A stretch of 64,000 bases of DNA from Alteribacter natronophilus (GCF_006007885.1 NZ_VCRO01000006.1:74920-138919), one strand, 5' to 3'. Positions 16,211 to 24,426 are shown, numbered from the stretch's first letter. Translations and numbers: made by a program. Notes: generated by a model not told the origin, from the sequence alone.

Positions 16211-16269
16211 GTAACCAAATGGTTTCGTAACATACGCCGATTATACGAAACCTGATGGTTACACGTCAA
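16211..16269 (-). promoter_or_regulatory. Promoter with double palindromic operator of the SRPBCC-ArsR operon
   Basis: Minus-strand TTGACG (16269-16264), 18-nt spacer and a perfect TATAAT (16245-16240). Two 19-bp arms, 16211-16229 and 16244-16262, form a large inverted repeat with 16 of 19 bases matching and a 14-nt centre. Each arm holds its own dyad, AACC-N4-GGTT. One arm fills the -35/-10 spacer and the other lies across the start region, so bound repressor would block RNA polymerase. The promoter abuts the stop codon of the upstream S66 peptidase gene. Confidence 0.85.
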
Positions 16270-17250
16270 CTAGTGTTCCATAATTTCCAGACTAACCGCC
16301 TCCCCAATGGCCTTAAAGCGGACTGTCCCGCCCACCGGGAAGGTGAGGTGCGGGGTTGTATGGCCAAAATCCGCTCCATAAATAACCGGTATATCGTCCA
16401 GCTCCGGTTTGGAGCCGATTACCGCTGCCACATCCACCGGCGTCATTTCTGATTTCTTCTGAAAGCGGCCGATTACAATTCCACGGATCCCTTCTGCTTC
16501 AGGAAGATGGAGAAGCGACTGAAGATCACGGTCAAATGTTCCGGCATCAACAAGGAAATCGTCTTCCAGAAAAAGAACTGCCCCCTTCAGATCCGGCATG
16601 AATCCGGTTCCCTGGAGCAGGTTCAGTGTGCAAAGGTTCCCTCCAATGATCCGGCCTTCAGCCTTGCCTTTTGAGATTACGTGGTACCCTTCATTCGGAA
16701 CAAAATTCCGGTTCTCCTGATCCATATACCAGGGATCGTCACTCCAGCTTTCAGAAGCCTCCACTTTAAATGCATCATTCTTCATCAGACACCTTTCAAA
16801 GTAATCGAGGGTGTAATCGAGCCCTTTTTTCATGCCAAAGGAGGAAAAATGAGGCCCGGAGTAGGTAACCAGACCGGTTTTTGCCAGTATGGCGTTACTG
16901 AGGGCCGTAATATCGGAGTACCCGCAGAGCACCTTCGGATTCGCGCGGATCACCTCATAGTCGAGATCCCGAAGGAGCTGATTACTGTTATGACCGCCGA
17001 TAACGGTGAGGATTCCTTTTACATCAGCATCCTCGAACGCTTCATGAAGATCGGTGAGACGGGATTCTACAGCCGAGGAATGGAACCGGTTTTCTTCCTC
17101 CACGTGCCGGCCGAATGTTACCTTCAGACCGAGAGCTTCGAGTCTCTCAATTGCCAGTTTCCTCACGTCCTCACTGATGATCCCGAGACTCCGTGAGGGT
17201 GCAACGACCCGGATTTCGTCTCCCCGTTTTAATTTTTCCGGAAAAATCAT
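16270..17250 (-). CDS. S66 family LD-carboxypeptidase / MccF-like peptidase
   Basis: The 326-residue serine peptidase has the nucleophile in LCGYSDITALSNAI (Ser near 113), Glu in GAVLFLEDDF and His in ADFGHTTPHLTFPVG, as expected for the Ser-Glu-His triad of S66. Family members trim the terminal D-Ala from muropeptides or, as MccF, cut microcin C-type nucleotide peptides. The length and the FHSS/GxFxxD pattern fit the MccF-like branch, but sequence alone cannot decide. AAAGGAGAGG precedes the ATG. Confidence 0.88.
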   Translation of the reverse strand: MIFPEKLKRGDEIRVVAPSRSLGIISEDVRKLAIERLEALGLKVTFGRHVEEENRFHSSAVESRLTDLHEAFEDADVKGILTVIGGHNSNQLLRDLDYEVIRANPKVLCGYSDITALSNAILAKTGLVTYSGPHFSSFGMKKGLDYTLDYFERCLMKNDAFKVEASESWSDDPWYMDQENRNFVPNEGYHVISKGKAEGRIIGGNLCTLNLLQGTGFMPDLKGAVLFLEDDFLVDAGTFDRDLQSLLHLPEAEGIRGIVIGRFQKKSEMTPVDVAAVIGSKPELDDIPVIYGADFGHTTPHLTFPVGGTVRFKAIGEAVSLEIMEH

Positions 17251-17317
17251 ATCGATCCTCTCCTTTTTCCCTGATTGAGTTCTCCTGCTTCGTCATGCAC
17301 CAGCCTCAGCAGAATGA

Positions 17318-18259
17318 CTAATAAATCGGTTCACGTACCGTTCTCCGGATCAGCCGGATCAAATCAGCTTTCCGGTTCGGTCCGATTGTATCGTGATCGA
17401 GCATGCTGCAGAGCGATACGAGATCTGCGATTCTCGCAAGTTGTTTCCAGTCACCGGACAGGTGAAAGCCTGTCCTTTCAAGTCCCTCGATCATTCCTTT
17501 TTCAAACAGTTCAAACCCCGGATACGTGTCGTAGCGAATCATGTTGCCGATATCTATGTACAGGGAACCGGACATGGCGTATTCCCAGTCCAGCACGGCA
17601 CTGACATTCGACCCTTCCATAAGAATGTTCAGGCCATTAAAATCGCCATGCACGAGGCCCGCGCCTGTATCGTCTTTTTCAAGGAGGTACCCGTTTGCCT
17701 CTGCAAACCTCTTCACTTCTTCTGCAAGCCCAGGCTCCATATGACTTCCCGCTTTTCCGGTAGAAAAGAAGTACTCGATCGTCTCTTTAAAAAAATCCGG
17801 TGTAAGGGAAAAACGAAATCCCACCTCGAGATCTGCTGTAAGGTCTCCCTCCTCATTAAACGCGGCCGCCTTTCTGAGGCCTCCAAGCGTCTGTCCGGCC
17901 GACCGGCCTGCATCCATTAAATCCGAGCCTTGTTCCAGTACATCTCTTAAGAGGATCCCATCCTTCCATTCGAGAAGAGCTGCCTGCCCAGCAGTTCTGA
18001 ACCAGGGAACGGTGGTGTTGGCTGCCAGCAGTCCGTGTATTGCCTCTTCTTTTTCAAGAAGTCCACTGTTCCTGGGAAGCCTCAGAACCACTTTTGCGCC
18101 ATCATCCAGCTCAATTCTGTAATTGCTGCTGCTCAGTCCCGTCTCCAGCGGGATGGCACAGACTGCAACGGCATCGGGTTTAATTATGCGAACAGTCTTT
18201 TCGGCATCTTTAAGGCTGAGCGGTTCCAGCCCATTCATTCGTTCCCAACCTTGTTTCAT
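17318..18259 (-). CDS. APH/choline-kinase-like phosphotransferase
   Basis: The 313-residue protein has the kinase-like fold of aminoglycoside phosphotransferases. The catalytic loop is LVHGDFNGLNILMEG and the metal-binding motif VLDWEYAMSGSLYIDIGNM. The N-terminal ATP lobe has LETGLSSSNYRIEL and VVLRLPR. Neighbours do not reveal the substrate; many such proteins phosphorylate small alcohols or sugars and give no resistance. GGGAGGGG precedes the ATG. Confidence 0.85.
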   Translation of the reverse strand: MKQGWERMNGLEPLSLKDAEKTVRIIKPDAVAVCAIPLETGLSSSNYRIELDDGAKVVLRLPRNSGLLEKEEAIHGLLAANTTVPWFRTAGQAALLEWKDGILLRDVLEQGSDLMDAGRSAGQTLGGLRKAAAFNEEGDLTADLEVGFRFSLTPDFFKETIEYFFSTGKAGSHMEPGLAEEVKRFAEANGYLLEKDDTGAGLVHGDFNGLNILMEGSNVSAVLDWEYAMSGSLYIDIGNMIRYDTYPGFELFEKGMIEGLERTGFHLSGDWKQLARIADLVSLCSMLDHDTIGPNRKADLIRLIRRTVREPIY

Positions 18260-18435
18260 GTCTTTCCCCTCCCGGCTTTCCTTCCATTTACTATAGCAGG
18301 AATATTCCGAAAAAGGGAGCAGACATAACCCGTTTCCTCCCCAACTTTTCCCTAAACCATGGGCGTACTGTTAACATGGTCCCTGTAATCTGGTACCATT
18401 AACGTGGTACGATCGAACGAAAGGATGCCGCTCTC

Positions 18436-19713
18436 ATGACCGAAACACTATTAATCAACTTTCTCTTCCTTCTTTTTCCCGTCCTCATGTATGTAATCTT
18501 TTTCGAAAACAGAGTAAACAGGCATAATTATAAAACTCTGCTGTTTATTTTTGCAGCCATATCCATGGTTCTTTCCATGAGCTTTCCGATCAGACTGGAA
18601 CTCGGATTCATCTATGATCTGCGCTACATACCGTTTTTACTTGGCTCACTTTTCGGCGGATACGCAATCGCATTTCCCTTATACGTGATCCTGAACCTTT
18701 ACCGGTTTATTGTCGGAGGGGACGGGATCTTTCTTTCTCTTCTTTTTTCCACTATTGTGTTTATCGTTGTCCCTCTTTACAGCAGACGTTTCCTTGAGCT
18801 TGAGCCGGTGAAACGGATTCAGGCAGCGGTAGTGATTGCCATGACCACGACAGCATTTTATCTTAGTACGCTTGCGCTGTTTTATGAATCGCTCAACAGG
18901 GAATTCTGGCTGAGCACAGCCCACCTTCTGACTATTTACTTCCTGGGAACAGCCATTATCATGGTCATTATCGAAAAGATCTTCAGCAATATTAAGGTAC
19001 GGGAACGGATGATGGAATCGGAACGGCTTAATGTCATCAGTGAACTTTCAGCCAGTATTTCCCATGAAATCCGGAACCCTCTTACTGTAACCAGCGGGTT
19101 TCTGCAGCTGCTTACCAGATCTGATTCACTCGGGAAAAATGACAGGCGTTACGTGGACCTGAGCATGCAGGAAGTAAAACGGGCGGAAACGATCGTTACG
19201 GACTTTCTCTCCCTCGCCAAACCGCAGGCGGAAAATATGGTTACGTCAGACCTGAAGGCCGAAGCTGATTACGTAAACAACATCATGATCCCGTATGCAA
19301 AAATGCACCGTGTGGATGTGAACTTTTCCTTTTCGAATACGCTTGAGACGACGTTTGACCGCAATCAGCTGAAACAGACGCTGATCAATCTCTATAAAAA
19401 CGGTGTTGAAGCTGTGGAGGAAGGCAGTCGCGGGAAGCTTGATGTCAGCATTTCAAGCCGTGACCAGAAAATTGTAATCAGGATTGAAGACAATGGCCGG
19501 GGCATGAGCCGCGAGGAGATTGCCAGGATCGGAAAACCCTACTACTCTACGAAAAAAGAAGGTACCGGACTGGGCATGCTCATGGTTTTCAGTACGATCA
19601 ACAAACTGGGTGGCAGGATAAAAGTGGACAGTGAAAAAGGAAAAGGAACCGTGTTTACAATCACGATTCCCGTCAGGAAAAACCCTGCAGAGGCCGGGAC
19701 AAAACCCAGCTGA
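18436..19713 (+). CDS. KinB-like sensor histidine kinase (sporulation type)
   Basis: The 425-residue membrane kinase has six hydrophobic segments in residues ~1-180 with very short loops, like KinB/LytS-type sensors. The HisKA domain has the phospho-accepting His210 in SASISHEIRNPLTV. The ATPase domain has the N-box INLYKNGVEAVEEG, DNGRGMSREE, KKEGTGLGMLMVFS and a final GKGTVFTI. KinB in Bacillus feeds phosphate to Spo0F and starts sporulation. No response regulator lies beside this gene, which fits an orphan kinase of the phosphorelay. Assignment to KinB is by overall layout and similarity. Confidence 0.85.
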   Translation: MTETLLINFLFLLFPVLMYVIFFENRVNRHNYKTLLFIFAAISMVLSMSFPIRLELGFIYDLRYIPFLLGSLFGGYAIAFPLYVILNLYRFIVGGDGIFLSLLFSTIVFIVVPLYSRRFLELEPVKRIQAAVVIAMTTTAFYLSTLALFYESLNREFWLSTAHLLTIYFLGTAIIMVIIEKIFSNIKVRERMMESERLNVISELSASISHEIRNPLTVTSGFLQLLTRSDSLGKNDRRYVDLSMQEVKRAETIVTDFLSLAKPQAENMVTSDLKAEADYVNNIMIPYAKMHRVDVNFSFSNTLETTFDRNQLKQTLINLYKNGVEAVEEGSRGKLDVSISSRDQKIVIRIEDNGRGMSREEIARIGKPYYSTKKEGTGLGMLMVFSTINKLGGRIKVDSEKGKGTVFTITIPVRKNPAEAGTKPS

Positions 19714-19717
19714 AGAT

Positions 19718-19750
19718 AAGGACTTTCACCCTCGGTGAGAGTCCTTTCCT
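19718..19750 (+). terminator. Terminator of the KinB-like gene
   Basis: AAGGACTTTCACC and GGTGAGAGTCCTT (19718-19730 and 19734-19746) form a stem with one mismatch or wobble, followed by a short T-rich tract, 4 nt after the stop codon. Confidence 0.7.
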
Positions 19751-19870
19751 GTATTCTATAATGGTTGATTGTTCAAAAATACACTCGCTTGCCGCGGGCA
19801 AGGCTTCAGCTAGCCGGGGGGAAGACCGCGGCCGGATTGCGCATCAGATAACCCCATTGCAGTCAGACAG

Positions 19871-20497
19871 TCAAAATATCTTCAGGCAGGATGGGAGTTC
19901 CTTAATCCGGCTGATTTTTGCATCATATGTATGTGCTGTTCCGAAACCGTACGCAGCATAAATAAATGGAACCCGGGCATAAACAGCGGCTGTGCGGTCT
20001 CCTTCTGTATCTCCTACGTACACCGGGGCCGAAAGGTTGTTTCGCTCCATCACTATTTTTATATTTTCTCCCTTTGAAAGTCCTGTTCTCCCGGGGTTTT
20101 CATAGTCTTTAAAGTGGTGTCCAAGGCCGTGATAATCGAAAAAAGCCTCTATATAACCATCCTCGCAGTTACTTACGATAAACAGGTCATACTTTTGAGA
20201 CAGGCTTTCAAGCACCTGTTCCACAACGGGATACAAAACACCGCCTACCTCTCTCAGAAAGCTTCCTTCAATTCCAAAGCAGGCATCGAGCACCTCTTCC
20301 CTGTTTTTTGCCCCCAGCTCCGGAAAAAGTGCATTTCCCAATTCCCTGCGCTGAAGCCCCATTACCTTTTGTAAATCTTCAATTTTCAGTCCCCGGGGTA
20401 TGCCACTTTGTTTTTCCAGAACGCTGTTCCAGGCTTTTACGATCGTCGCTCTGGAATCCCAGAGCGTACCGTCAAGATCAAAAATGATGCTGTCCAT
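19871..20497 (-). CDS. HAD family hydrolase (phosphoglycolate phosphatase-like)
   Basis: The 208-residue protein has haloacid dehalogenase motif I at the N-terminus (IIFDLDGTLWDS, Asp nucleophile), motif II LFIVSNCEDGY, a Lys in LSKGENIKIVMERN and motif IV VYVGDTEGDRTAA. A helical cap domain lies between motifs I and II. It dephosphorylates a small phosphate ester; the substrate is not evident. GGAGGAGG precedes the ATG. Confidence 0.88.
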   Translation of the reverse strand: MDSIIFDLDGTLWDSRATIVKAWNSVLEKQSGIPRGLKIEDLQKVMGLQRRELGNALFPELGAKNREEVLDACFGIEGSFLREVGGVLYPVVEQVLESLSQKYDLFIVSNCEDGYIEAFFDYHGLGHHFKDYENPGRTGLSKGENIKIVMERNNLSAPVYVGDTEGDRTAAVYARVPFIYAAYGFGTAHTYDAKISRIKELPSCLKIF

Positions 20498-20553
20498 TTA
20501 CCCGCCTCCTCCTGGTAATCATATACAACCAAAACTATCACAGGAGAATCTGT

Positions 20554-20670
20554 TTGTACACGAATTGTAAGGAGATGGAAGAAGAGATTCGCCTGCTGTA
20601 CGGACTGCTTCCAGATGAACTCCACCACGAACTAATCCGCTTTTTTCCTGCCTTTCAGGAGAATGTGTGA
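20554..20670 (+). CDS. Candidate 38-residue small protein
   Basis: A TTG start lies 7 nt after AGGAG and opens a 38-codon frame, MYTNCKEMEEEIRLL then YGLLPDELHHELIRFF. It is amphipathic and helical, with one Cys. It runs opposite to the HAD gene and overlaps the 3' end of the permease gene on the other strand by 39 nt. The ribosome site is good, but no clear promoter or terminator was found. It is not recognised and may be chance. Confidence 0.35.
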   Translation: MYTNCKEMEEEIRLLYGLLPDELHHELIRFFPAFQENV

Positions 20671-21582
20671 AACAGCTGCCAGAACCGGCAGTTCCAATAG
20701 CGGGCCGATGACGAGCGTGAGCGCAATGAGCGGCTCGCCGGGAAAAGCAGTCATGGCAATGGCCAGCGCCAGCGGTGAGTTCCTTGCCAGAGTAGTAAGA
20801 CTGAGACTCACTCTGTCACGGTAGGAAAAACCCGCCAGCCTGCCTGCAAACTGTCCTGCCAAGTAGTTAATAACAAAAAAGAGCACAATCGGAATCAGGA
20901 GAAGTACCACCATCTCGAGGTTCGTCAGAAGAACCTCTCCCTGGGAAGTAAACATGGCCGTAATGGCCAGGCTCAGAAATATGACCGGCAAAGCACCGAT
21001 CCGTGTCAGGAGCTTTTCTTCAAGTCCACGCTTATTTTTAAGCAAACCCTTTGTAAGCATTGCAATTCCTAATGGTACGAGCAGTACTAGGATTACACTT
21101 TCCAGAAGCCAGGCAGGCTCCACTGTGCCTGATGAGCCGGCAAAAATCAGCAGATACAGTGGCAGAAGCACAACCTGGAGAAGCAGGTTTACCGGCAGGA
21201 TGGCTGCTGCCAGAGCCACATTTCCTCTTGCAATGCCGGTAAAAATCAGATACCAGTCTGTACAGGGTGTAACCATCAACATAATAAAACCGATAAACAA
21301 CGCCGGATGACTGCCGAGAAACAGGTAACCAAGGCCTGCTGCCAGTAGCGGCACCCAGATGAAATTGATCAGGATTGCAATCACAGTAAACTTCCGATTC
21401 TTAAATGCGTCCATCAAATCCGAAAAACGGATCTGCAGAAATGTCACATACAGCATCACTATTAAAAGCGGCACGATTAACGACCCGGCACTTTCCCTCA
21501 GCGGTTCACTCATACCAAACAGAAGTCCTGCAATTACAGATATCAGTATGATAAGTGAATAAAGCTTTTCGCAGCGTTTCAA
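20632..21582 (-). CDS. ACR3/BASS-superfamily permease (arsenite efflux-like)
   Basis: The 316-residue protein has ten predicted membrane segments in two five-helix halves, as in the bile acid:Na+ symporter/ACR3 superfamily. The conserved TPCTDWYLIFTGIARGNVALAA segment, near residues 105-126, corresponds to the ACR3 region with the essential Cys. A second conserved helix pair carries LARNSPLALAIAMTAFPG. It is labelled arsenite permease in similar genomes, but no arsR or arsC lies next to it, so the substrate is uncertain. The start appears to be TTG; the upstream ribosome site is weak. Confidence 0.75.
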   Translation of the reverse strand: MKRCEKLYSLIILISVIAGLLFGMSEPLRESAGSLIVPLLIVMLYVTFLQIRFSDLMDAFKNRKFTVIAILINFIWVPLLAAGLGYLFLGSHPALFIGFIMLMVTPCTDWYLIFTGIARGNVALAAAILPVNLLLQVVLLPLYLLIFAGSSGTVEPAWLLESVILVLLVPLGIAMLTKGLLKNKRGLEEKLLTRIGALPVIFLSLAITAMFTSQGEVLLTNLEMVVLLLIPIVLFFVINYLAGQFAGRLAGFSYRDRVSLSLTTLARNSPLALAIAMTAFPGEPLIALTLVIGPLLELPVLAAVSHILLKGRKKAD

Positions 21583-21659
21583 AATCTCTACACCTGCAGT
21601 ATGATTATGTATTTACGACTTCTCCCAAGCATAGCTTCTGCTTCCCGTTATGTACAGAA

Positions 21660-21893
21660 GGCTGGGACAGAAGTGTTTTACAGACGAAAATCCGACCAAC
21701 CAATAAGCGGTTCAGGAAAATCGCTCCTGAAATATTCGCCGCTTTCCGCGGGAAGCGGCTGAGCCTCCGCGTGCTCCGCACAGCGGGGTCTCACCTGCGC
21801 TTTTCCTCCCGCAGGAGTCGGCGTATATTTCATCCGCTTATAAGTTTTTTTTTCAGATTTTAATCTAAACACTTTCCTTATGATGTCCCAGTC
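21660..21893 (-). repeat. R1 repeat element, copy D
   Basis: Inverted orientation like copy C, about 234 bp. It opens GGCTGGGACAGAAGTGTTT and closes TGATGTCCCAGTC. Differences from the other copies are scattered, including GTGCTCCGCACAGCGG in the centre. It lies between the divergently placed permease 5' end and the VOC gene 3' end. Confidence 0.92.
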
Positions 21894-21907
21894 TTAATCT
21901 GCGAGCA

Positions 21908-22315
21908 TTATTTCAGATCAAACCCTTCCTGACCTTCATGAAGCACATTTGTTACGCTGAGAGGGTTGCCGTCCGGATCTTTAAAACCGAACCCGCCCAT
22001 CTGTGAGCCCTCCATCACGTTCAGACGGCCTGCCTCCACCCCGTTCTCTTTCAGTTTCCGGTGCGTTTCTGCCAGGTCTGCAGTGTAGAAATCAACTACG
22101 CTGTGTTCTGTGCCTGTATACGTATTCCTGAACGCAGGAGGGATAACCTCCTCTGTCTCTACGAGAAAGATTGTCGGGCTTGTGTTCCCAAATGACAGCA
22201 TGGCGTTTGTTTTCCCTTTAAACGCACATGTGAGTTCAAGATTGCCGGTGTACCATTCAATGGAGCGATGAAGATCGGATACGGGTATTTCGATTGTGGC
22301 AATATGTTTTATCAT
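21908..22315 (-). CDS. VOC family protein (glyoxalase/dioxygenase fold)
   Basis: The 135-residue protein has two beta-alpha-beta-beta-beta modules: IATIEIPVSDLHRSIEWYTGNLEL at the N-terminus and HSVVDFYTADLAETHRKLKENGV in the second half, ending GFGFKDPDGNPLSVTNV. Metal-ligand positions are only partly kept, so the activity is not predictable. It lies just upstream of a second, broken VOC gene in the same direction, suggesting an old tandem pair. Confidence 0.85.
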   Translation of the reverse strand: MIKHIATIEIPVSDLHRSIEWYTGNLELTCAFKGKTNAMLSFGNTSPTIFLVETEEVIPPAFRNTYTGTEHSVVDFYTADLAETHRKLKENGVEAGRLNVMEGSQMGGFGFKDPDGNPLSVTNVLHEGQEGFDLK

Positions 22316-22340
22316 TTGTAACCTCCAGATTAATTTCAGA

Positions 22341-22677
22341 CTAACAGCGGCAGACCATCAGAACGTTACCGTCCGGATCGCGGAAATTAAACCAGTGCCC
22401 GTTTTCAATTTCCGTCAGCAGTTCCCCTGCACTGTTCGTAAGCTTTTTCTATGTCCTTAGTATTAAAATGAAAGAGAGGAGCTGTCCCCGTTGAACGCTT
22501 TGGATAAATTCTGCTGTCCAGAACGAGCTTCGTCCCGGGGACGGAATAAATGTGACCGAAAAGTACCTCTCCCTTTTCCTTTATTCCGAGAAGTTCCCTG
22601 TACCACTCAGCCGATTTTTCAATGTTACTGACAGGCAGAAAAACGGCTCCAATCTCCCCCTCAATGACACCTCCCAC
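22341..22677 (-). pseudogene. VOC family gene with a 1-nt frameshift
   Basis: The first frame reads AVFLPVSNIEKSAEWYRELL and continues to KAYEQCRG, then hits a stop at 22405. Removing one base of the G run at 22424-22427 (minus strand GGGG) restores ELLTEIENGHWFNFRDPDGNVLMVCRC and a TAG at 22341. That is the expected VOC C-terminus. It is therefore an inserted base in a homopolymer: a recent mutation or a sequencing error. GTG at 22677, 8 nt after GGAGG, is the likely start. Confidence 0.85.
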
Positions 22678-22876
22678 GCACCTCACCTCCAGTATGATTT
22701 AACACCATTATACCGGAACACACGTTCTTTTTGTACGCAATTTTCCGAATACTTTCTCGAACGGGTTCCATTTCCCCCTGATATTTCTTTCGTGTATGAT
22801 AGAGAATTAGGGACTTATGGAAGGAAAACCGTCCTGCACAGCGAAAGATACAGTACTGCAGTTTTTAGGAGAGTGA

Positions 22877-23308
22877 ATGAAGATGCTTTATGTATCAAAA
22901 ATTGAAGAAATCATCAAAGACACTTTATATAGCCACGACTTAAAAATCAATTATGAATACAACGAAGCTCTTCCGGCACCAATGAGCTATAACAAATCCA
23001 CCAATACGATCAAGTTTAACTACCTTGAAGTAAATGCCTATAAAGCGGTGGTGGGCAGCAGAATTAAGGAAAGTGACGAAAATATCGTCCGGCTCATCCT
23101 GTACCGGCAGATCGGGCACTATCTGGATTTTAAAAACAATTGGCACGACATGAGAATCCTCATGTTCGGTGGCGAGCACGAGAAAAGGATGCTGAGAGCA
23201 AAGCTGGACCGGAATGCCTGGGAATACGGCAGAACCCTCGTTCCCGAAAACCTTCTTCACGCGTACGATAAGATGCGGGAGCTCGATCAGACGATGGTGA
23301 AGTCCTGA
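22877..23308 (+). CDS. Unrecognised protein resembling an inactive zinc peptidase
   Basis: No family was recognised with certainty. The 143-residue soluble protein contains RLILYRQIGHYLDFKNN near residues 72-88. In zinc peptidases the corresponding stretch would be HExGHxLD; here Arg-Gln replace the His-Glu pair. The N-terminal part (SYNKSTNTIKFNYLEVNAYK) also resembles the strand region before the active site of such enzymes. It is single, with its own terminator. Either of two ATGs (22877, 22883) could be used after AGGAG. Confidence 0.6.
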   Translation: MKMLYVSKIEEIIKDTLYSHDLKINYEYNEALPAPMSYNKSTNTIKFNYLEVNAYKAVVGSRIKESDENIVRLILYRQIGHYLDFKNNWHDMRILMFGGEHEKRMLRAKLDRNAWEYGRTLVPENLLHAYDKMRELDQTMVKS

Positions 23309-23346
23309 GGATGTATTTAATGTTCCGGCAGCACACGATACAAACA

Positions 23347-23383
23347 GCAAGGCTCCCGCTGCATTGCGGGAGCCTTGCTTTAT
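23347..23383 (+). terminator. Terminator between converging genes
   Basis: Perfect 13-bp stem, GCAAGGCTCCCGC / GCGGGAGCCTTGC, 6-nt loop, then TTTAT. It serves the plus-strand gene ending at 23308 and may also stop minus-strand transcripts. Confidence 0.85.
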
Positions 23384-23411
23384 AACCGCCGCTCGGAAAG
23401 CAGCTGTCTCT

Positions 23412-24278
23412 TTAATCCTCTTCAGCTGCTTCCGCTGCTTCGGCGTCAGCTTTTGTCTGATGAATGGTTCCGAACGGATGATGAGGCGGGGCGTAGATTG
23501 AGTAGACTTTCATCGGCCGGTCTCCCGTGTTTATTACATTGTGATAAGTCCCTGCCGGAATAAAGATTGCATAATCCGGGAACACTTCCTCCTCGAAATC
23601 AAGATAGGTTTCAGTAGGCCCCATCCGAACAATACCCTGACCGTCCTCGATTCTCAGGAACTGGTCATCCTCCTCGTGCACTTCCAGACCAATATCGTCT
23701 CCCGGCTCAATACTCATAAGCGTAAGCTGCAAATGATCCCCGGTCCAGAGCGCTCTTCGGAAGTTATCATTATCGAGCGTTGCCTGTTCAATATCCACAA
23801 CGTACGGCCCTGTACCGAAGTCATCCTGCCTGGTTCCAGTCATGTGACGGAAGTTCTCCGCACACTGACGGTTTCCGGCTGCTGCAGCCTGAAAGGCCTG
23901 GCTCAATGCAGGATACGGAGAAGACATGCTGTACTGCTGATAGGTCTGCCACGCATCCTCACCTGCTTTCTGTGCTTTTCTTACGCCATCGGCAAAATCA
24001 CTGAATTGAATCGTCTGTGCCTGGCAGGCAGGCTGCTGTCCAGTCATGGAAGCATATAGATAACCGAAGTGATTAAACTGCGCTTTCCGTTTTTCCAGTT
24101 CATTCAGAATCTCCGCACGGTCTTCCTCATCCCCGGCCTCCCGGGCAAGCCTGCTGTAAAGGTCGATGGCACCTGCTTCTCTGTTAAGGCCATCCTCAAC
24201 TGCCGCGCATGCCTGCTGTAGCTGATAATTCTGCTGGGGGCCTCGGTACATCCCTGATCCGTAATACACGTTTGTCAT
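23412..24278 (-). CDS. Ferritin-like domain fused to a cupin domain
   Basis: The 288-residue protein has two domains. Residues ~15-140 are helical, with AVEDGLNREAGAIDLYSRLA and EILNELEKRKAQFNHFGYLYASM, a pattern seen in ferritin-like/CotF-like proteins. Residues ~170-275 are a cupin: LTLMSIEPGDDIGLEVHEEDDQFL, GQGIVRMG, then IFIPAGTYHNVINTGD, with His and Glu metal ligands kept. The Gln/Ala/Tyr-rich linker and the spore-former setting suggest a metal-binding or coat-associated role (inference). The C-terminus is an Ala/Glu tail. Confidence 0.7.
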   Translation of the reverse strand: MTNVYYGSGMYRGPQQNYQLQQACAAVEDGLNREAGAIDLYSRLAREAGDEEDRAEILNELEKRKAQFNHFGYLYASMTGQQPACQAQTIQFSDFADGVRKAQKAGEDAWQTYQQYSMSSPYPALSQAFQAAAAGNRQCAENFRHMTGTRQDDFGTGPYVVDIEQATLDNDNFRRALWTGDHLQLTLMSIEPGDDIGLEVHEEDDQFLRIEDGQGIVRMGPTETYLDFEEEVFPDYAIFIPAGTYHNVINTGDRPMKVYSIYAPPHHPFGTIHQTKADAEAAEAAEED

Positions 24279-24398
24279 CCCCTTTTGTTTTCTCAGAACC
24301 TATGATATGCCCGGTGCTGAGGATGGGTACGTCGTCCGTCATCTTCAGGGATAAACCGGATTTCATTCTAATATACTCTTGAATGAAGTAATGTTAAT

Positions 24399-24426
24399 AT
24401 TTATTCAAACATATACTTGAATAAAT
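24399..24426 (+). promoter_or_regulatory. CadC-type operator before cadC-cadA
   Basis: Perfect inverted repeat ATTTATTCAA-N8-TTGAATAAAT, 19 nt before the cadC start. It closely resembles the known CadC operator with TTCAA/TTGAA half sites. A further half site, CTTGAATGAA, lies at 24378-24387. It should bind the CadC-like repressor and release on metal. Confidence 0.85.

Noticed and set aside
19788-19850. Further R2-like repeat after the KinB-like gene
   Set aside because: CGCGGGCAAGGCTTCAGC and GGGGAAGACCGCGG look like R2, but the match is too short and broken to call.
20632-21582. Arsenic resistance operon
   Set aside because: The permease resembles ACR3, but no arsR, arsC or arsenic-type operator is beside it, so an operon cannot be claimed.
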